This document shows, one piece after another, positions 36,163-44,515 of a stretch of 64,000 nt of DNA. The position numbers were made by a program, and so were the translations under genes. Each line of letters opens with the position of its first letter. The first letter of the stretch is position 1. The notes below the pieces were generated by a model. The model ran no database searches. It saw only the letters and a list, made by a program, of their open reading frames with translations, and was not told the origin of the DNA. Source of the DNA: Salegentibacter echinorum (GTDB lineage Bacteria; Bacteroidota; Bacteroidia; Flavobacteriales; Flavobacteriaceae); NCBI RefSeq assembly GCF_900129445.1, contig NZ_FQVT01000002.1, positions 434,001-498,000 of the forward strand. The letters are read 5' to 3'.

Positions 36163-38478
36163 ATGCTGAAAAACATCCCACGAATTTTTTCACTTTTACT
36201 TATCTGTGTCGCAGTTTGGTTTAGCTTTTATAGCAGCCAACCGGTTAGCATTGAAGCTTTAGATGCCCCAGAAACTACATTTTCTACCCAACGAGCCTTT
36301 ACACACGTTGAAGCTATTGCCCAGAAACCGCATTATGTAGGTACACAAGCCCATAGCCAGGTTCGCAATTATATAGTAGCCCAATTGCAAGAAATGGGAT
36401 TGCAGCCCCAAACCCACGAAGATTATAGCCTTACAAAAAATGGCACTTTAGTACGACCACAAAATATTTTGGCCAGGCTGGCAGGATCGGGAGATGGAGA
36501 AGCGCTGGTAATTATGACGCATTATGACAGTAACCCGCATTCTTCCTATGGTGCAAGTGATGCCGGGAGTGGGGTTGGTGCTATCCTAGAAGGAATTCGT
36601 GCTTTTTTAGCAAAGAATGAAACGCATAAAAACGATATTATCATTCTCTTTACCGATGCCGAAGAATTGGGTTTAAATGGTGCTGAATTGTTTATAAAAG
36701 ATCATCCCTGGGCCGGTGATGTAAAACTCGCTCTTAATTTTGAAGCCCGCGGCAGTGGTGGGGATTCTTTTATGTTTTTGGAAACAAACTCCGGTAATGC
36801 TGCGCTTATAGATGGTTTTAAGAAAGCCAATCCCAGGTTTCCGGTAACCAATTCCCTGGTGTATAGTGTTTATAAAATGCTCCCAAATGACACCGATCTA
36901 ACGGTGTTGCGGGAGCAGGGAGATATTCCCGGGTACAATTTTGCTTTTATTGACGATCATTTTGATTACCACGCTGCCACCGATATTCCTAAAAACCTGG
37001 ACAAAGAGAGCCTGGCGCACCAGGGTAGTTATTTGATGCCATTGCTTGATTATTTTAAAGATGCCCCGTTATCCAAAGTCAAATCTGATGAGGAGGTGCT
37101 ATTTTTCAACCTGCCCGGCGGAGAGATTATTAGTTATCCGTTTTCCTGGATATTTCCCTTACTTATTTTAGCTTTTATTGTTTTTATAGGACTTGTTATT
37201 TATGGCTTTAACCAAAATAAACTGCAGGGAAGCAGTATTGTGAAAAGTTTAGTTCCATTTTCGCTTAGTCTAATTTTCGCCGGTTTGCTTTCCTTCTTTC
37301 TTTGGAAATTAATTTTGTATAGTTATCCGGAATATTCAGAAATGGAGCAGGGCTTTACCTACAATGGTTATTATTATATCGCTGCTTTTGTATTTTTAGC
37401 TTTATTTATTTCATTTTTCGCCTATCATAGGTTCAGGCATATAAAGTTGAAGGCCAACCTTTACGTAATTCCGCTATTTTTCTGGCTTTTATTATGCACT
37501 TTGCTGGCTTTTGTTCTAAAAGGAGCAGCTTATTTTATTATTCCGGTTTATTTTGGATTGCTCCAATTCTTTGTGATGTTGCGACAAAAAAATCCGGCTT
37601 CGCTGCTTATGGCTTTTCTAAGTTTGCCGGCAATTTTTATTTTAACGCCATTCATAAAAATGTTTCCCGTGGCTTTGGGATTAAAAATACTGTTTGTTTC
37701 TGTTTTACTAAGCGTTTTGTTGTTTCAGCTTTTATTACCTGTTTTTGTTTACTTAAAAAGCAATAAAACAATAGCGGTGATTTGTTTCTTGATTTTTAAT
37801 ATTCTACTTATTACAGCTCATTTTAAAGCCGATTTCACTTCGGAACATCCTAAACCTAATTCCCTGGTTTATCTCGCCGATGCCGATAAAGAAACCACCA
37901 ACTGGTATTCTTATGACAAGATGCCCGATGAATGGACTAAAGAGTATTTTGGAGAAGAGCCATTAAATGCCCCGCCAAAAGGTAATACTCTAAGCAGTAA
38001 ATATGGCACCCGCTTTACCTGGAAAGCAGATGCGCCTAAAATTGATTTACCGGAACCGGGAATTGTTTGGGAAAAAACCGATTCTACTGAATCTACAAAT
38101 TCCTATTTATTAAAAATAGCCGCAAACAGGGAAGTGGATAGAATAGAACTTTTCGCAGATAGAACTATGGATTTTGATAATTTTAAATTGAATAATAAAA
38201 CAGCCGACAGCGTTTATTTGGGGCAGAATAAATTCCATATTCATACTCACCGCTGGCAGGAGCGTTTGCTCACTTATCACGTCTCCAGTAATGACACCCT
38301 GCGAATAGCATTTAGTTTAAAGAAAGATAAAGTTCCGGAATTTACGCTTTATGAATCCAGCTATAAGCTACTTGAAAATGAGGAATTGAATATTGCGCCA
38401 CGGCCAAAAAATATGATTCCCAGGCCTTTTGTGCTTAATGATGCTATTATATTTAAGAAGACCATAACAGCCCCCTAG
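36163..38478 (+). CDS. M28 family peptidase fused to a multi-pass membrane domain
   Basis: The 771-residue protein starts with a membrane helix (about 8-24) and an M28 zinc aminopeptidase domain (about 45-300) with ligands in MTHYDSN (H120), GASDAGSG (D133) and FTDAEELG (E167/E168) and a later FDYHAATD. The middle (about 315-550) has roughly eight membrane helices, and the C-terminal 200 residues form an outside domain. The layout matches fungal vacuolar membrane protease Pff1 and its bacterial relatives. It would trim peptides on the periplasmic side. Its stop codon lies inside a dispersed repeat (see 38465). Confidence 0.88.
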   Translation: MLKNIPRIFSLLLICVAVWFSFYSSQPVSIEALDAPETTFSTQRAFTHVEAIAQKPHYVGTQAHSQVRNYIVAQLQEMGLQPQTHEDYSLTKNGTLVRPQNILARLAGSGDGEALVIMTHYDSNPHSSYGASDAGSGVGAILEGIRAFLAKNETHKNDIIILFTDAEELGLNGAELFIKDHPWAGDVKLALNFEARGSGGDSFMFLETNSGNAALIDGFKKANPRFPVTNSLVYSVYKMLPNDTDLTVLREQGDIPGYNFAFIDDHFDYHAATDIPKNLDKESLAHQGSYLMPLLDYFKDAPLSKVKSDEEVLFFNLPGGEIISYPFSWIFPLLILAFIVFIGLVIYGFNQNKLQGSSIVKSLVPFSLSLIFAGLLSFFLWKLILYSYPEYSEMEQGFTYNGYYYIAAFVFLALFISFFAYHRFRHIKLKANLYVIPLFFWLLLCTLLAFVLKGAAYFIIPVYFGLLQFFVMLRQKNPASLLMAFLSLPAIFILTPFIKMFPVALGLKILFVSVLLSVLLFQLLLPVFVYLKSNKTIAVICFLIFNILLITAHFKADFTSEHPKPNSLVYLADADKETTNWYSYDKMPDEWTKEYFGEEPLNAPPKGNTLSSKYGTRFTWKADAPKIDLPEPGIVWEKTDSTESTNSYLLKIAANREVDRIELFADRTMDFDNFKLNNKTADSVYLGQNKFHIHTHRWQERLLTYHVSSNDTLRIAFSLKKDKVPEFTLYESSYKLLENEELNIAPRPKNMIPRPFVLNDAIIFKKTITAP

Positions 38479-38607
38479 CCCCCAAAGGGGGAACTCATTG
38501 AATAAAATATTGGTGCAAATTGCAGAACATAAATAGAAAAACAACAATAAAAATAATTAAATTATAAAATCTAAAAACACCTCCCCTTCGGGGAGCCTGG
38601 GAGGAAC
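38465..38607. repeat. Inverted-repeat element between the M28 peptidase and the next gene
   Basis: The left arm AGCCCCCTAGCCCCCAAAGG (from 38469) and the right arm (about 38581-38606, ACCTCCCCTTCGGGGAG) are imperfect inverted copies; each also forms its own CCCC/GGGG hairpin. The loop is about 80 AT-rich bases. The M28 stop codon TAG is part of the left arm. This class of C-rich/G-rich repeat is common in Flavobacteriia genomes. Confidence 0.7.
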
Positions 38608-38614
38608 TTATATT

Positions 38615-39418
38615 ATGAATATATCTATATTGGGAGCCGGCTGGTTGGGATTACCACTGGCAAAAATGTTACAGGAAGAAGAACACGTGGTAAAAGCGTC
38701 TGTTACCAGCCGCGAAAAGATGCAGATACTACAAGAAGCTGGCCTTACACCTTATGAATTAAAAGTTCTTGCTGAAGGAGTGCAGGGAGATCTTACGGCG
38801 TTTTTAGCAAACTCAGAGCTGTTGATTATCGACATTCCGCCGGGATTGCGGAGTAACCCTGAAGCTGATTTTGTAGGAAAAATAGAACGAATTATTACAT
38901 ACGTGGAAAAATCGGTGGTGGAAAAGGTAATTTTTATAAGCTCTACCTCGGTATATAAAGATGATGAAAACTTTCCTGAATACACCGAAGAAGATAAACC
39001 CAATGGCATCACAAATGCAGCGCGACAACTTAGTGAATCTGAAGAGAAGCTCTTGGGCATAAAAGAAGTTCAAACTTCTATAATCCGGTTTGGGGGCTTA
39101 ATTGGCCCGGGGAGGCATCCCGTAAATTACCTGACGAACAAAACAGGGGTTAAAAATCCTAAAGCTCCGGTAAACCTTATTCACCAAAAGGATTGTATAG
39201 CCATTATTCAGCAAATTATTGAAAAAGAAGCCTGGGGTAAAGTTTTTAATGCAGCGTATCCTGAGCATCCTACCAAAGAGGATTATTATACTGAGACAGC
39301 CAAAAAGCTAAACTTAAATACACCATCCTTTGATCTAACAGCGGTATCTAAAGGGAAAATAATAGGTTCTGTGAATTTAAAAAAAGAGTTGGAATTCGAA
39401 TTTACGGCTCCTATATAA
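38615..39418 (+). CDS. NAD(P)-dependent epimerase/dehydratase-like protein (YeeZ type SDR)
   Basis: The 267-residue protein has an N-terminal Rossmann fold starting at residue 1 with the nucleotide-binding motif ILGAGWLGLPLAKML (about 4-18), then a STSVYKDD region (about 108-115) and a downstream RFGGLIGPGRHPVNYL segment. This matches the YeeZ-type extended short-chain dehydrogenases, which lack a proven substrate. It begins soon after the 38465 repeat, 137 bases from the M28 gene, in the same direction. Catalytic Tyr of classical SDRs is not clearly placed, so activity is open. Confidence 0.82.
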   Translation: MNISILGAGWLGLPLAKMLQEEEHVVKASVTSREKMQILQEAGLTPYELKVLAEGVQGDLTAFLANSELLIIDIPPGLRSNPEADFVGKIERIITYVEKSVVEKVIFISSTSVYKDDENFPEYTEEDKPNGITNAARQLSESEEKLLGIKEVQTSIIRFGGLIGPGRHPVNYLTNKTGVKNPKAPVNLIHQKDCIAIIQQIIEKEAWGKVFNAAYPEHPTKEDYYTETAKKLNLNTPSFDLTAVSKGKIIGSVNLKKELEFEFTAPI

Positions 39419-39517
39419 AAAATTACCACGAATGCACGACTTTGTAAAATTATGGAATGTAAATAGCGAAGATTTAAGCCGATAACTTTTTAGATAATTG
39501 GTGTATCCAGAAAGTAA

Positions 39518-40246
39518 TTATTCTTTATATGCTTCGTTATATGGCGACCATATTTCGTAAATAGGATCACCTTTAGAGCTTTTACCTTTGTGGTGCCATT
39601 TGCCATCTTTTACTTCATATTGAAACTCCAAACTTGCTCCTACCCGAGTGGCATCTTTAGAAAAGAATTCAATGTTTTCAGTATATGTGCCATTTTTGGC
39701 AGTATAAGTTCCGCCGCCGGTGGCATTAAATTTTTTGGTAGCGGAGTTAAAGGCCACCCATTGAAACCTGCCGCCGCTTAAAATCTTAATCGTTCGCCTG
39801 TCGTCTGGGGTCATTGTGTTTATTTCGCCATTTCGTTCCCGGCCGGTAATTACCCAGTTTCTGGTGAGATCATCGCTTTTATCAGAAATTCTTTCCCAGG
39901 TTTTTGTAGTTCTTCCATCAGAAACCTCCATTTTATTATCGCCCTCCCACGAAATATTGTAATCCTGCTCGCTGCCAATATTTTTTTCTTCATAAGTATC
40001 AAAATCCCTTACTTCTGTGAGTGTTTCGTCTTCCAGGTTAAATTCACCTCCGGCAGCACCTAAAAAAGTATTATCACTAAGATTTTTAGACCCCAGGGCA
40101 AAATAGCCATCTTGAATAATTTTAATGACTTCGCGATCATTAACTGGTTTACCGTCTTTTTCGACTAATTTCCAGGCTCCTTTCAGGTCTTGTGCCGATA
40201 TCATTCCGAAGCAGAAAATAAATGCTAATAGGGTTAATTTTTCCAT
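39518..40246 (-). CDS. Secreted protein with two lipocalin-like repeats
   Basis: The 242-residue protein has a signal peptide (LLAFIFCFGMISAQ) and two similar modules, about 20-115 and 125-215. Each starts with a W (GAWKLVEKDG; RNWVITGRER) and contains a DGYFALGS or GGRFQWVAFN strand and a GGxF/GGxY element followed by TLTE / TYTEN. This is the pattern of small secreted beta-barrel lipocalin-like proteins of Bacteroidota, sometimes called membrane or secreted proteins. No catalytic motif is seen. The internal duplication is visible by eye. It stands alone. Confidence 0.7.
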   Translation of the reverse strand: MEKLTLLAFIFCFGMISAQDLKGAWKLVEKDGKPVNDREVIKIIQDGYFALGSKNLSDNTFLGAAGGEFNLEDETLTEVRDFDTYEEKNIGSEQDYNISWEGDNKMEVSDGRTTKTWERISDKSDDLTRNWVITGRERNGEINTMTPDDRRTIKILSGGRFQWVAFNSATKKFNATGGGTYTAKNGTYTENIEFFSKDATRVGASLEFQYEVKDGKWHHKGKSSKGDPIYEIWSPYNEAYKE

Positions 40247-40453
40247 TATGAAAGTTCTTAATACATTACTAATTTATAAAAAAATTATAAAATAAATTAG
40301 TTTTTTAACTAGCGAGTCTTTTCTGAATGTAAGAGGTGTTTTAGACCCGTCTCCAGGATTAATTAGAAAAATTACGTTATAGAATTCCGGAGTAATTCAA
40401 AATAAGATCTGAAATCAATTCGGCTTGAGATCATAAAATTCGCAATCCGGGAT

Positions 40454-41674
40454 CTACTTTTCTTCGCCGTATTTATCATATTCAGGGTACAGAAAGTCGT
40501 TGTAAGGAAAGCGGGTGACGTGTATTTTTCTCACAGCTTCATAAACCTTCTTTCTAAAATCTTCCATATTCTCGTTGTTTAAAGCCGAAATAAACAATAC
40601 ATTGTCGCCCAATTTGTTCATCCAGGTCTGCTTCCATTCTTTAAGCGTGTAATGCGCCTTGGTTCTTTCGGTCATTAAATCATCTTCCTCAATTTCTTCA
40701 GCTTCATATTGGTCAATTTTATTAAAAACCATAATGGTTGGCTTATCTCCACTTTTTATCTCACTCATGATCTGATTTACAGATTCTATATGATCTTCAA
40801 AATTTGGATGAGAGATATCGACCACGTGCAACAATAAATCTGACTCCCTAACTTCGTCTAAAGTAGATTTAAACGATTCTACCAGCTGGGTAGGCAACTT
40901 TCTTATAAAACCAACGGTATCTGTTAATAAAAAGGGAAGGTTGCGAATTACTACTTTTCTAACCGTGGTATCCAGCGTTGCAAACAATTTATTTTCAGCA
41001 AAAACCTCGCTTTTGCTTATGGTGTTCATTAAAGTAGATTTCCCAACGTTGGTGTAACCAACCAGGGCAACCCGCACCAATTGTCCGCGGTTTCCTCGTT
41101 GCACTTCCATTTGTTTATCTATGGTTGCCAGTTTTTTCTTTAACAAAGCAATTTTATCCCGAACAATCCTACGGTCGGTTTCAATCTCTGTTTCTCCGGG
41201 ACCGCGCATCCCAATACCTCCACGTTGACGTTCCAGGTGAGTCCACATTCCGGCAAGCCTGGGTAAAAGGTATTCGTATTGGGCTAATTCTACCTGTGTT
41301 CTCGCGTAACTGGTTTGTGCCCTTTGGGCAAAAATATCGAGGATTAAGGTTGTTCTATCAAGAACCTTACATTTAAGGATTTTTTCGATATTTTTTTGTT
41401 GACCGGGCGAAAGTTCGTCATCAAAAATAGCGGTACCAATCTCGTTTTCGATAACGAATTCTTTAACCTGGTCCATTTTTCCGCTGCCTATAAATGTCTT
41501 AGGATTGGGTTTGTCCATATTCTGGCTAAAGCGTTTTACCACTTCACCTCCCGCGGTATAAGTGAGAAACTCTAACTCGTCCAGGTATTCTTTTAATTTA
41601 TCCTGTCCCTGTTCTTTGGTGATGATACCAATTAATACAGATTTTTCGTGACTTAGGTCGGTTTTTTCAATCAT
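40454..41674 (-). CDS. hflX: GTPase HflX
   Basis: The 406-residue protein is a ribosome-associated GTPase that splits stalled or heat-damaged ribosomes. N-terminal HflX domain about 10-180 with GSGKMDQVKEFV; linker coiled coil; then GTP-binding motifs G1 GYTNVGKST (about 208), G3 DTVGFIRKLP and G4 NKIDQ. The C-terminus is short, as usual in Bacteroidota. An in-frame TTG six codons upstream overlaps the promoter element, so the ATG at 41674 is chosen. It is preceded by an isolated -7 element only five bases away, giving a near-leaderless transcript. Confidence 0.95.
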   Translation of the reverse strand: MIEKTDLSHEKSVLIGIITKEQGQDKLKEYLDELEFLTYTAGGEVVKRFSQNMDKPNPKTFIGSGKMDQVKEFVIENEIGTAIFDDELSPGQQKNIEKILKCKVLDRTTLILDIFAQRAQTSYARTQVELAQYEYLLPRLAGMWTHLERQRGGIGMRGPGETEIETDRRIVRDKIALLKKKLATIDKQMEVQRGNRGQLVRVALVGYTNVGKSTLMNTISKSEVFAENKLFATLDTTVRKVVIRNLPFLLTDTVGFIRKLPTQLVESFKSTLDEVRESDLLLHVVDISHPNFEDHIESVNQIMSEIKSGDKPTIMVFNKIDQYEAEEIEEDDLMTERTKAHYTLKEWKQTWMNKLGDNVLFISALNNENMEDFRKKVYEAVRKIHVTRFPYNDFLYPEYDKYGEEK

Positions 41675-41679
41675 AGATA

Positions 41680-41687
41680 CAAAGTTA
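41680..41687 (-). promoter_or_regulatory. Candidate -7 element for hflX
   Basis: On the minus strand TAACTTTG matches TAnnTTTG exactly and ends five bases before the ATG. No TTG is found at the -33 distance. If real, the mRNA begins at or next to the start codon. Confidence 0.5.
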
Positions 41688-41764
41688 CACAATAGATTGC
41701 TATTGTGATTTTTGTGGAAATTATTTCAACATTTATTTAACTAAAAATGCTTTAATTTATTATA

Positions 41765-41803
41765 AAATAAAAGCCAGCTCCGTTTAAATAGGAAGCTGGC
41801 TTT
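41765..41803 (-). terminator. Intrinsic terminator after the DUF3078 gene
   Basis: Arms AAAGCCAGCT and AGCTGGCTTT pair over ten bases, with a further CC/GG; the minus-strand 3' side continues TTTTATTTT. It lies 25 bases past the DUF3078 stop and closes the transcript coming from suf. Confidence 0.9.
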
Positions 41804-41827
41804 GAAAATATAAGTAAGATTTAAGCC

Positions 41828-42721
41828 TTAAAATGCATAATTAAAGCCGAGTCCAAAAACTTCCCGTATTTGAAAGCCCTGCACTGCATTATCGTCATAA
41901 ATAGCCTGGATTACCAAATTAGTAGAAAGGTACTCATTAATCTTCATCTTTAGATTCATCGTATAATCAATGTCAACGTTTTTAGCATCTTCCAGGTAGT
42001 TGGAATAAAGATTAAGCATATTCTCCATAGTCACGTTTTTAATGACTTCAAATTTAGCATAACCAGATACAGATGCACCCAACTCAAAGCGCATGGCTTT
42101 CCCTGCGTCGAGTCCAAAATAATCCCCATCTTCATAATTGGGGCCAGAAGTAAAGTCTTTATCAACAAAGACCATTCTCCCAGTCGCGGGCGCTATATTT
42201 ACGTAGAAATTCTCATTCTTTTTCCAAAGCATACCGGGTCCAAATTGTAAATAACCGGGAGAAAGGAAATGTGTATATTCTCTTCTAGTGGTTTTTCCAG
42301 TTTCTTCATTTTCACCAAATTTATAACCTTTAGTAATTTGGGTCCTAAAATTTAAAAATAAGGAGTAATACCAATTGGATTCCTCAATTTGCTTACCTGC
42401 GATAGAGTTAAACTCCAGGCGGTCACTGGTTTTTCTTTTAAAATCATCACCTTTTTGCTTGGTAAGACCGTAGTCTAACATAAGTTTATTGTCCCAGGTA
42501 AAATCGTCTTTTAAATAATTGAAATTATAATTTACCAGGATGTTTCCGGCAAGATTCGAAGTCCCGCCTCCGGTCCATTCTGCGTTAAAAGCAGATTGGT
42601 TAAAAAGTAGCGAAATATCGCCTTCCCTGCTCCAACCTTGTTTTTGCTCTTCGTCTTCTTCCTGAGCCGATAGACTCATTATTCCGCCAAATAAGGCGAA
42701 TGCAAGTAAGAATTTCTTCAT
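41828..42721 (-). CDS. DUF3078 domain outer-membrane beta-barrel-like protein
   Basis: The 297-residue protein begins with a signal peptide (KKFLLAFALFGGIMSLSAQ) and has alternating aromatic strands ending in GFNYAF, a C-terminal Phe typical of outer-membrane barrels. The DUF3078 family is restricted to Bacteroidota and of unknown function. The longer frame upstream adds 17 residues without a signal and overlaps DUF2480, so the ATG at 42721 is chosen. It begins 2 bases past the DUF2480 stop, and the pair is probably the 3' end of the suf transcript. Confidence 0.88.
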   Translation of the reverse strand: MKKFLLAFALFGGIMSLSAQEEDEEQKQGWSREGDISLLFNQSAFNAEWTGGGTSNLAGNILVNYNFNYLKDDFTWDNKLMLDYGLTKQKGDDFKRKTSDRLEFNSIAGKQIEESNWYYSLFLNFRTQITKGYKFGENEETGKTTRREYTHFLSPGYLQFGPGMLWKKNENFYVNIAPATGRMVFVDKDFTSGPNYEDGDYFGLDAGKAMRFELGASVSGYAKFEVIKNVTMENMLNLYSNYLEDAKNVDIDYTMNLKMKINEYLSTNLVIQAIYDDNAVQGFQIREVFGLGFNYAF

Positions 42722-42722
42722 T

Positions 42723-43235
42723 TTATTTTCTGGGTTTTTTATAGAGTGGTACAGAGGAGCAAGCCTCTCCATACATTAAAGTTTTTACTACGGGTTGTAA
42801 TTTTTCAATTAATAATAGATATGCATTGGTGGGTACAGGTTTATTAGCGCAACCTTTTACGATTACCGGTTTATCCTTTAAATCATCTATATTTAGATTT
42901 TGAAGTACCTCGGTGTAGATAACGGTTTCCAGGGTTTCCAGGTCGCCAGCGACTACCTTTTTTGCATAAGGCTGTAAATATGTGGTGATTAACATATAAG
43001 CCCAGGCAGGAATAATTGCGTCACTAGAACAGGTTAAAGCGACAAATTTGTCTTTATAATTAGCCCAGTTATGAGCTTTTGCCTCTTTTCTAAACTCTTT
43101 TTCACGCAATACAAATCCTTCCAGTAACCAATCTTTAACATCAAATACTACACGTTCTCCCGCAGGATAGTGATCCTCCAGGTTAAACGTGATTAATTTA
43201 CTGTTGGCTACCCGGTTTACAATTTCTTCGGCCAT
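42723..43235 (-). CDS. DUF2480 family protein
   Basis: The 170-residue cytoplasmic protein belongs to DUF2480, a small Bacteroidota family with no known function. Recognisable parts are NLEDHYPAGERVVFDVKDWL (about 19-38), LREKEFRKEAKAHNWANYKD (about 43-62) and CSSDAIIPAWAYMLI with a later KGCANKPVPTNAYLLL. The conserved cysteines C79 and about C149 are not close to each other. It is commonly found next to suf genes in flavobacteria, as here, so a link to iron-sulfur maturation is plausible but unproven. A heptamer array lies just upstream. Confidence 0.85.
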   Translation of the reverse strand: MAEEIVNRVANSKLITFNLEDHYPAGERVVFDVKDWLLEGFVLREKEFRKEAKAHNWANYKDKFVALTCSSDAIIPAWAYMLITTYLQPYAKKVVAGDLETLETVIYTEVLQNLNIDDLKDKPVIVKGCANKPVPTNAYLLLIEKLQPVVKTLMYGEACSSVPLYKKPRK

Positions 43236-43242
43236 ATTTGAA

Positions 43243-43277
43243 GTTAAAAGTTAGGGGTTAAAAGTTATTAGTTTATA
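43243..43277. repeat. Solo array of five GTT heptamers
   Basis: On the plus strand five units in exact 7-base register: GTTAAAA, GTTAGGG, GTTAAAA, GTTATTA, GTTTATA. It lies between the DUF59 and DUF2480 genes of the suf region, has the same unit type as the arrays that bracket the four-helix genes at 50057 and 59762, but no gene is enclosed. Confidence 0.85.
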
Positions 43278-43331
43278 CAATTTTTGAAGCAAATGTTTTA
43301 ATTTCCCCTTGGGGATTAGGAGCTTTTATTT

Positions 43332-43655
43332 TTACAATAGCCCCAGTTCCAATCTTGCTTCCTCGCTAATAAGATCCTGGCTCCACGGTGGATCGAAAGT
43401 GATTTCAACTTCGGCGTCTTTTACCATATCTATAGAAGCTACTTTTTCTTTTACTTCCTGGGGTAAACTCTCAGCAACCGGGCAGTTTGGGGTAGTAAGG
43501 GTCATTAAAATTTTCACTTCCCTGTCTGTATTTACCATGACATCATAAATAAGCCCCAGTTCGTATATATCTACAGGGATTTCGGGGTCATAAATGGTTT
43601 TTATAACCTTAACGATTTTTTCTCCCAGTTCTTGTGTATCTATTTCTTGTTCCAT
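43332..43655 (-). CDS. SUF-associated DUF59 / MIP18 family protein
   Basis: The 107-residue protein starts MEQEIDTQELGEKIVKVIKT and contains the DUF59 core YDPEIPVDIYELGLIYD (about 21-37) and MTLTTPNCPVAESLP with its cysteine. Such proteins (SufT, PaaD, Cia2/MIP18) assist transfer of iron-sulfur clusters to target proteins. The ATG at 43655 is preferred over the longer frame that starts inside sufE. One base separates it from the sufE stop, so the genes are cotranscribed and probably coupled. Confidence 0.92.
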   Translation of the reverse strand: MEQEIDTQELGEKIVKVIKTIYDPEIPVDIYELGLIYDVMVNTDREVKILMTLTTPNCPVAESLPQEVKEKVASIDMVKDAEVEITFDPPWSQDLISEEARLELGLL

Positions 43656-43656
43656 G

Positions 43657-44085
43657 TTAATCGAGTTGTGTTTGGTATGCCACAGCATACATTTTAAGTT
43701 GTTTAATCATACTAACCAAACCATTTGCCCTTGTTGGGGATAAATGTTCCTTCAGTCCTATTTCGTCAATAAATTTGGTATCGGCTTCAATAATTTCAGA
43801 GGGATGATGATTGGAAAATGCCCTTATTAGAATGGCAACTATGCCTTTGGTGATTATCGCATCACTATCTGCCGTGAAGACTAATTTCTCATCTTCTAAT
43901 TCGGCGTGAACCCAAACTCTACTTTGGCATCCTTTAATTAAGTTTTCTTCTATTTTGTATTGCTCGTCGATAAGGGGAAGTGCTTTTCCCAATTCTATCA
44001 TATATTCATAGCGCTGCATCCAATCTTCAAACATCGCAAATTCATCTACTATCTCTTCCTGTATTTCCTGTATGGTCTTACTCAC
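43657..44085 (-). CDS. sufE: Cysteine desulfuration protein SufE
   Basis: The 142-residue protein accepts persulfide sulfur from SufS. The active cysteine is in LIKGCQSRVW (C53), the family's hallmark, followed by the ITKGIVAILI segment. The start codon is GTG at 44085 and overlaps the last eight bases of the META lipoprotein gene, so translation is coupled to it. Length and fold are normal. In this operon sufS and sufE are separated by the META gene. Confidence 0.95.
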   Translation of the reverse strand: MSKTIQEIQEEIVDEFAMFEDWMQRYEYMIELGKALPLIDEQYKIEENLIKGCQSRVWVHAELEDEKLVFTADSDAIITKGIVAILIRAFSNHHPSEIIEADTKFIDEIGLKEHLSPTRANGLVSMIKQLKMYAVAYQTQLD

Positions 44086-44506
44086 TTTGTTCTTGTTTTT
44101 CGAGGTTTAAAAGTTGCTCGTTATTTTGCGACAAAAATATTAAATCTTTATCGCTAATGCGAAGGTTTCTAACTTTAGGAAGTATTTTATTGAAGGTATC
44201 TTCATACTCCATTTCTCCTTCACAGTACATTTTTGTTCCCAGCGGCGGATTAAACTTTATGATTGAATCCTGAATTTTATAGCTTGCCACAAAATTATTA
44301 CAACCGGTTTTCCCAGCCAATTGCTGTTTTTTACCGTTGAAATTAAGTATAAAGCCTTCAGAAGAAATATTTTCTCCATCTAACGCAATTAGATTATAAT
44401 CTCCCTGTAAATTATTGAGATCTGCAGGATCTTCTGAAACCTTTTCTTCGGAATTTCCGCAGGAAAATATCACAAGTGTAATACATAGGATTAAGATTTT
44501 CTTCAT
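44078..44506 (-). CDS. Single META-domain lipoprotein inside the suf operon
   Basis: The 142-residue protein has a lipobox (LVIFSC, Cys16) and one META domain with TGCNNFVASYKI (about 75-86), PPLGTKMYCEGEMEYED and the end LIFLSQNNEQLL. It is anchored in the envelope, unlike the cytoplasmic Suf proteins on both sides. It overlaps sufE by eight bases and lies nine bases after sufS, so it is firmly part of the operon. The role is unknown; an HslJ-like response to envelope stress is possible. Confidence 0.9.
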   Translation of the reverse strand: MKKILILCITLVIFSCGNSEEKVSEDPADLNNLQGDYNLIALDGENISSEGFILNFNGKKQQLAGKTGCNNFVASYKIQDSIIKFNPPLGTKMYCEGEMEYEDTFNKILPKVRNLRISDKDLIFLSQNNEQLLNLEKQEQSE

Positions 44507-44515
44507 AACAGTAAT

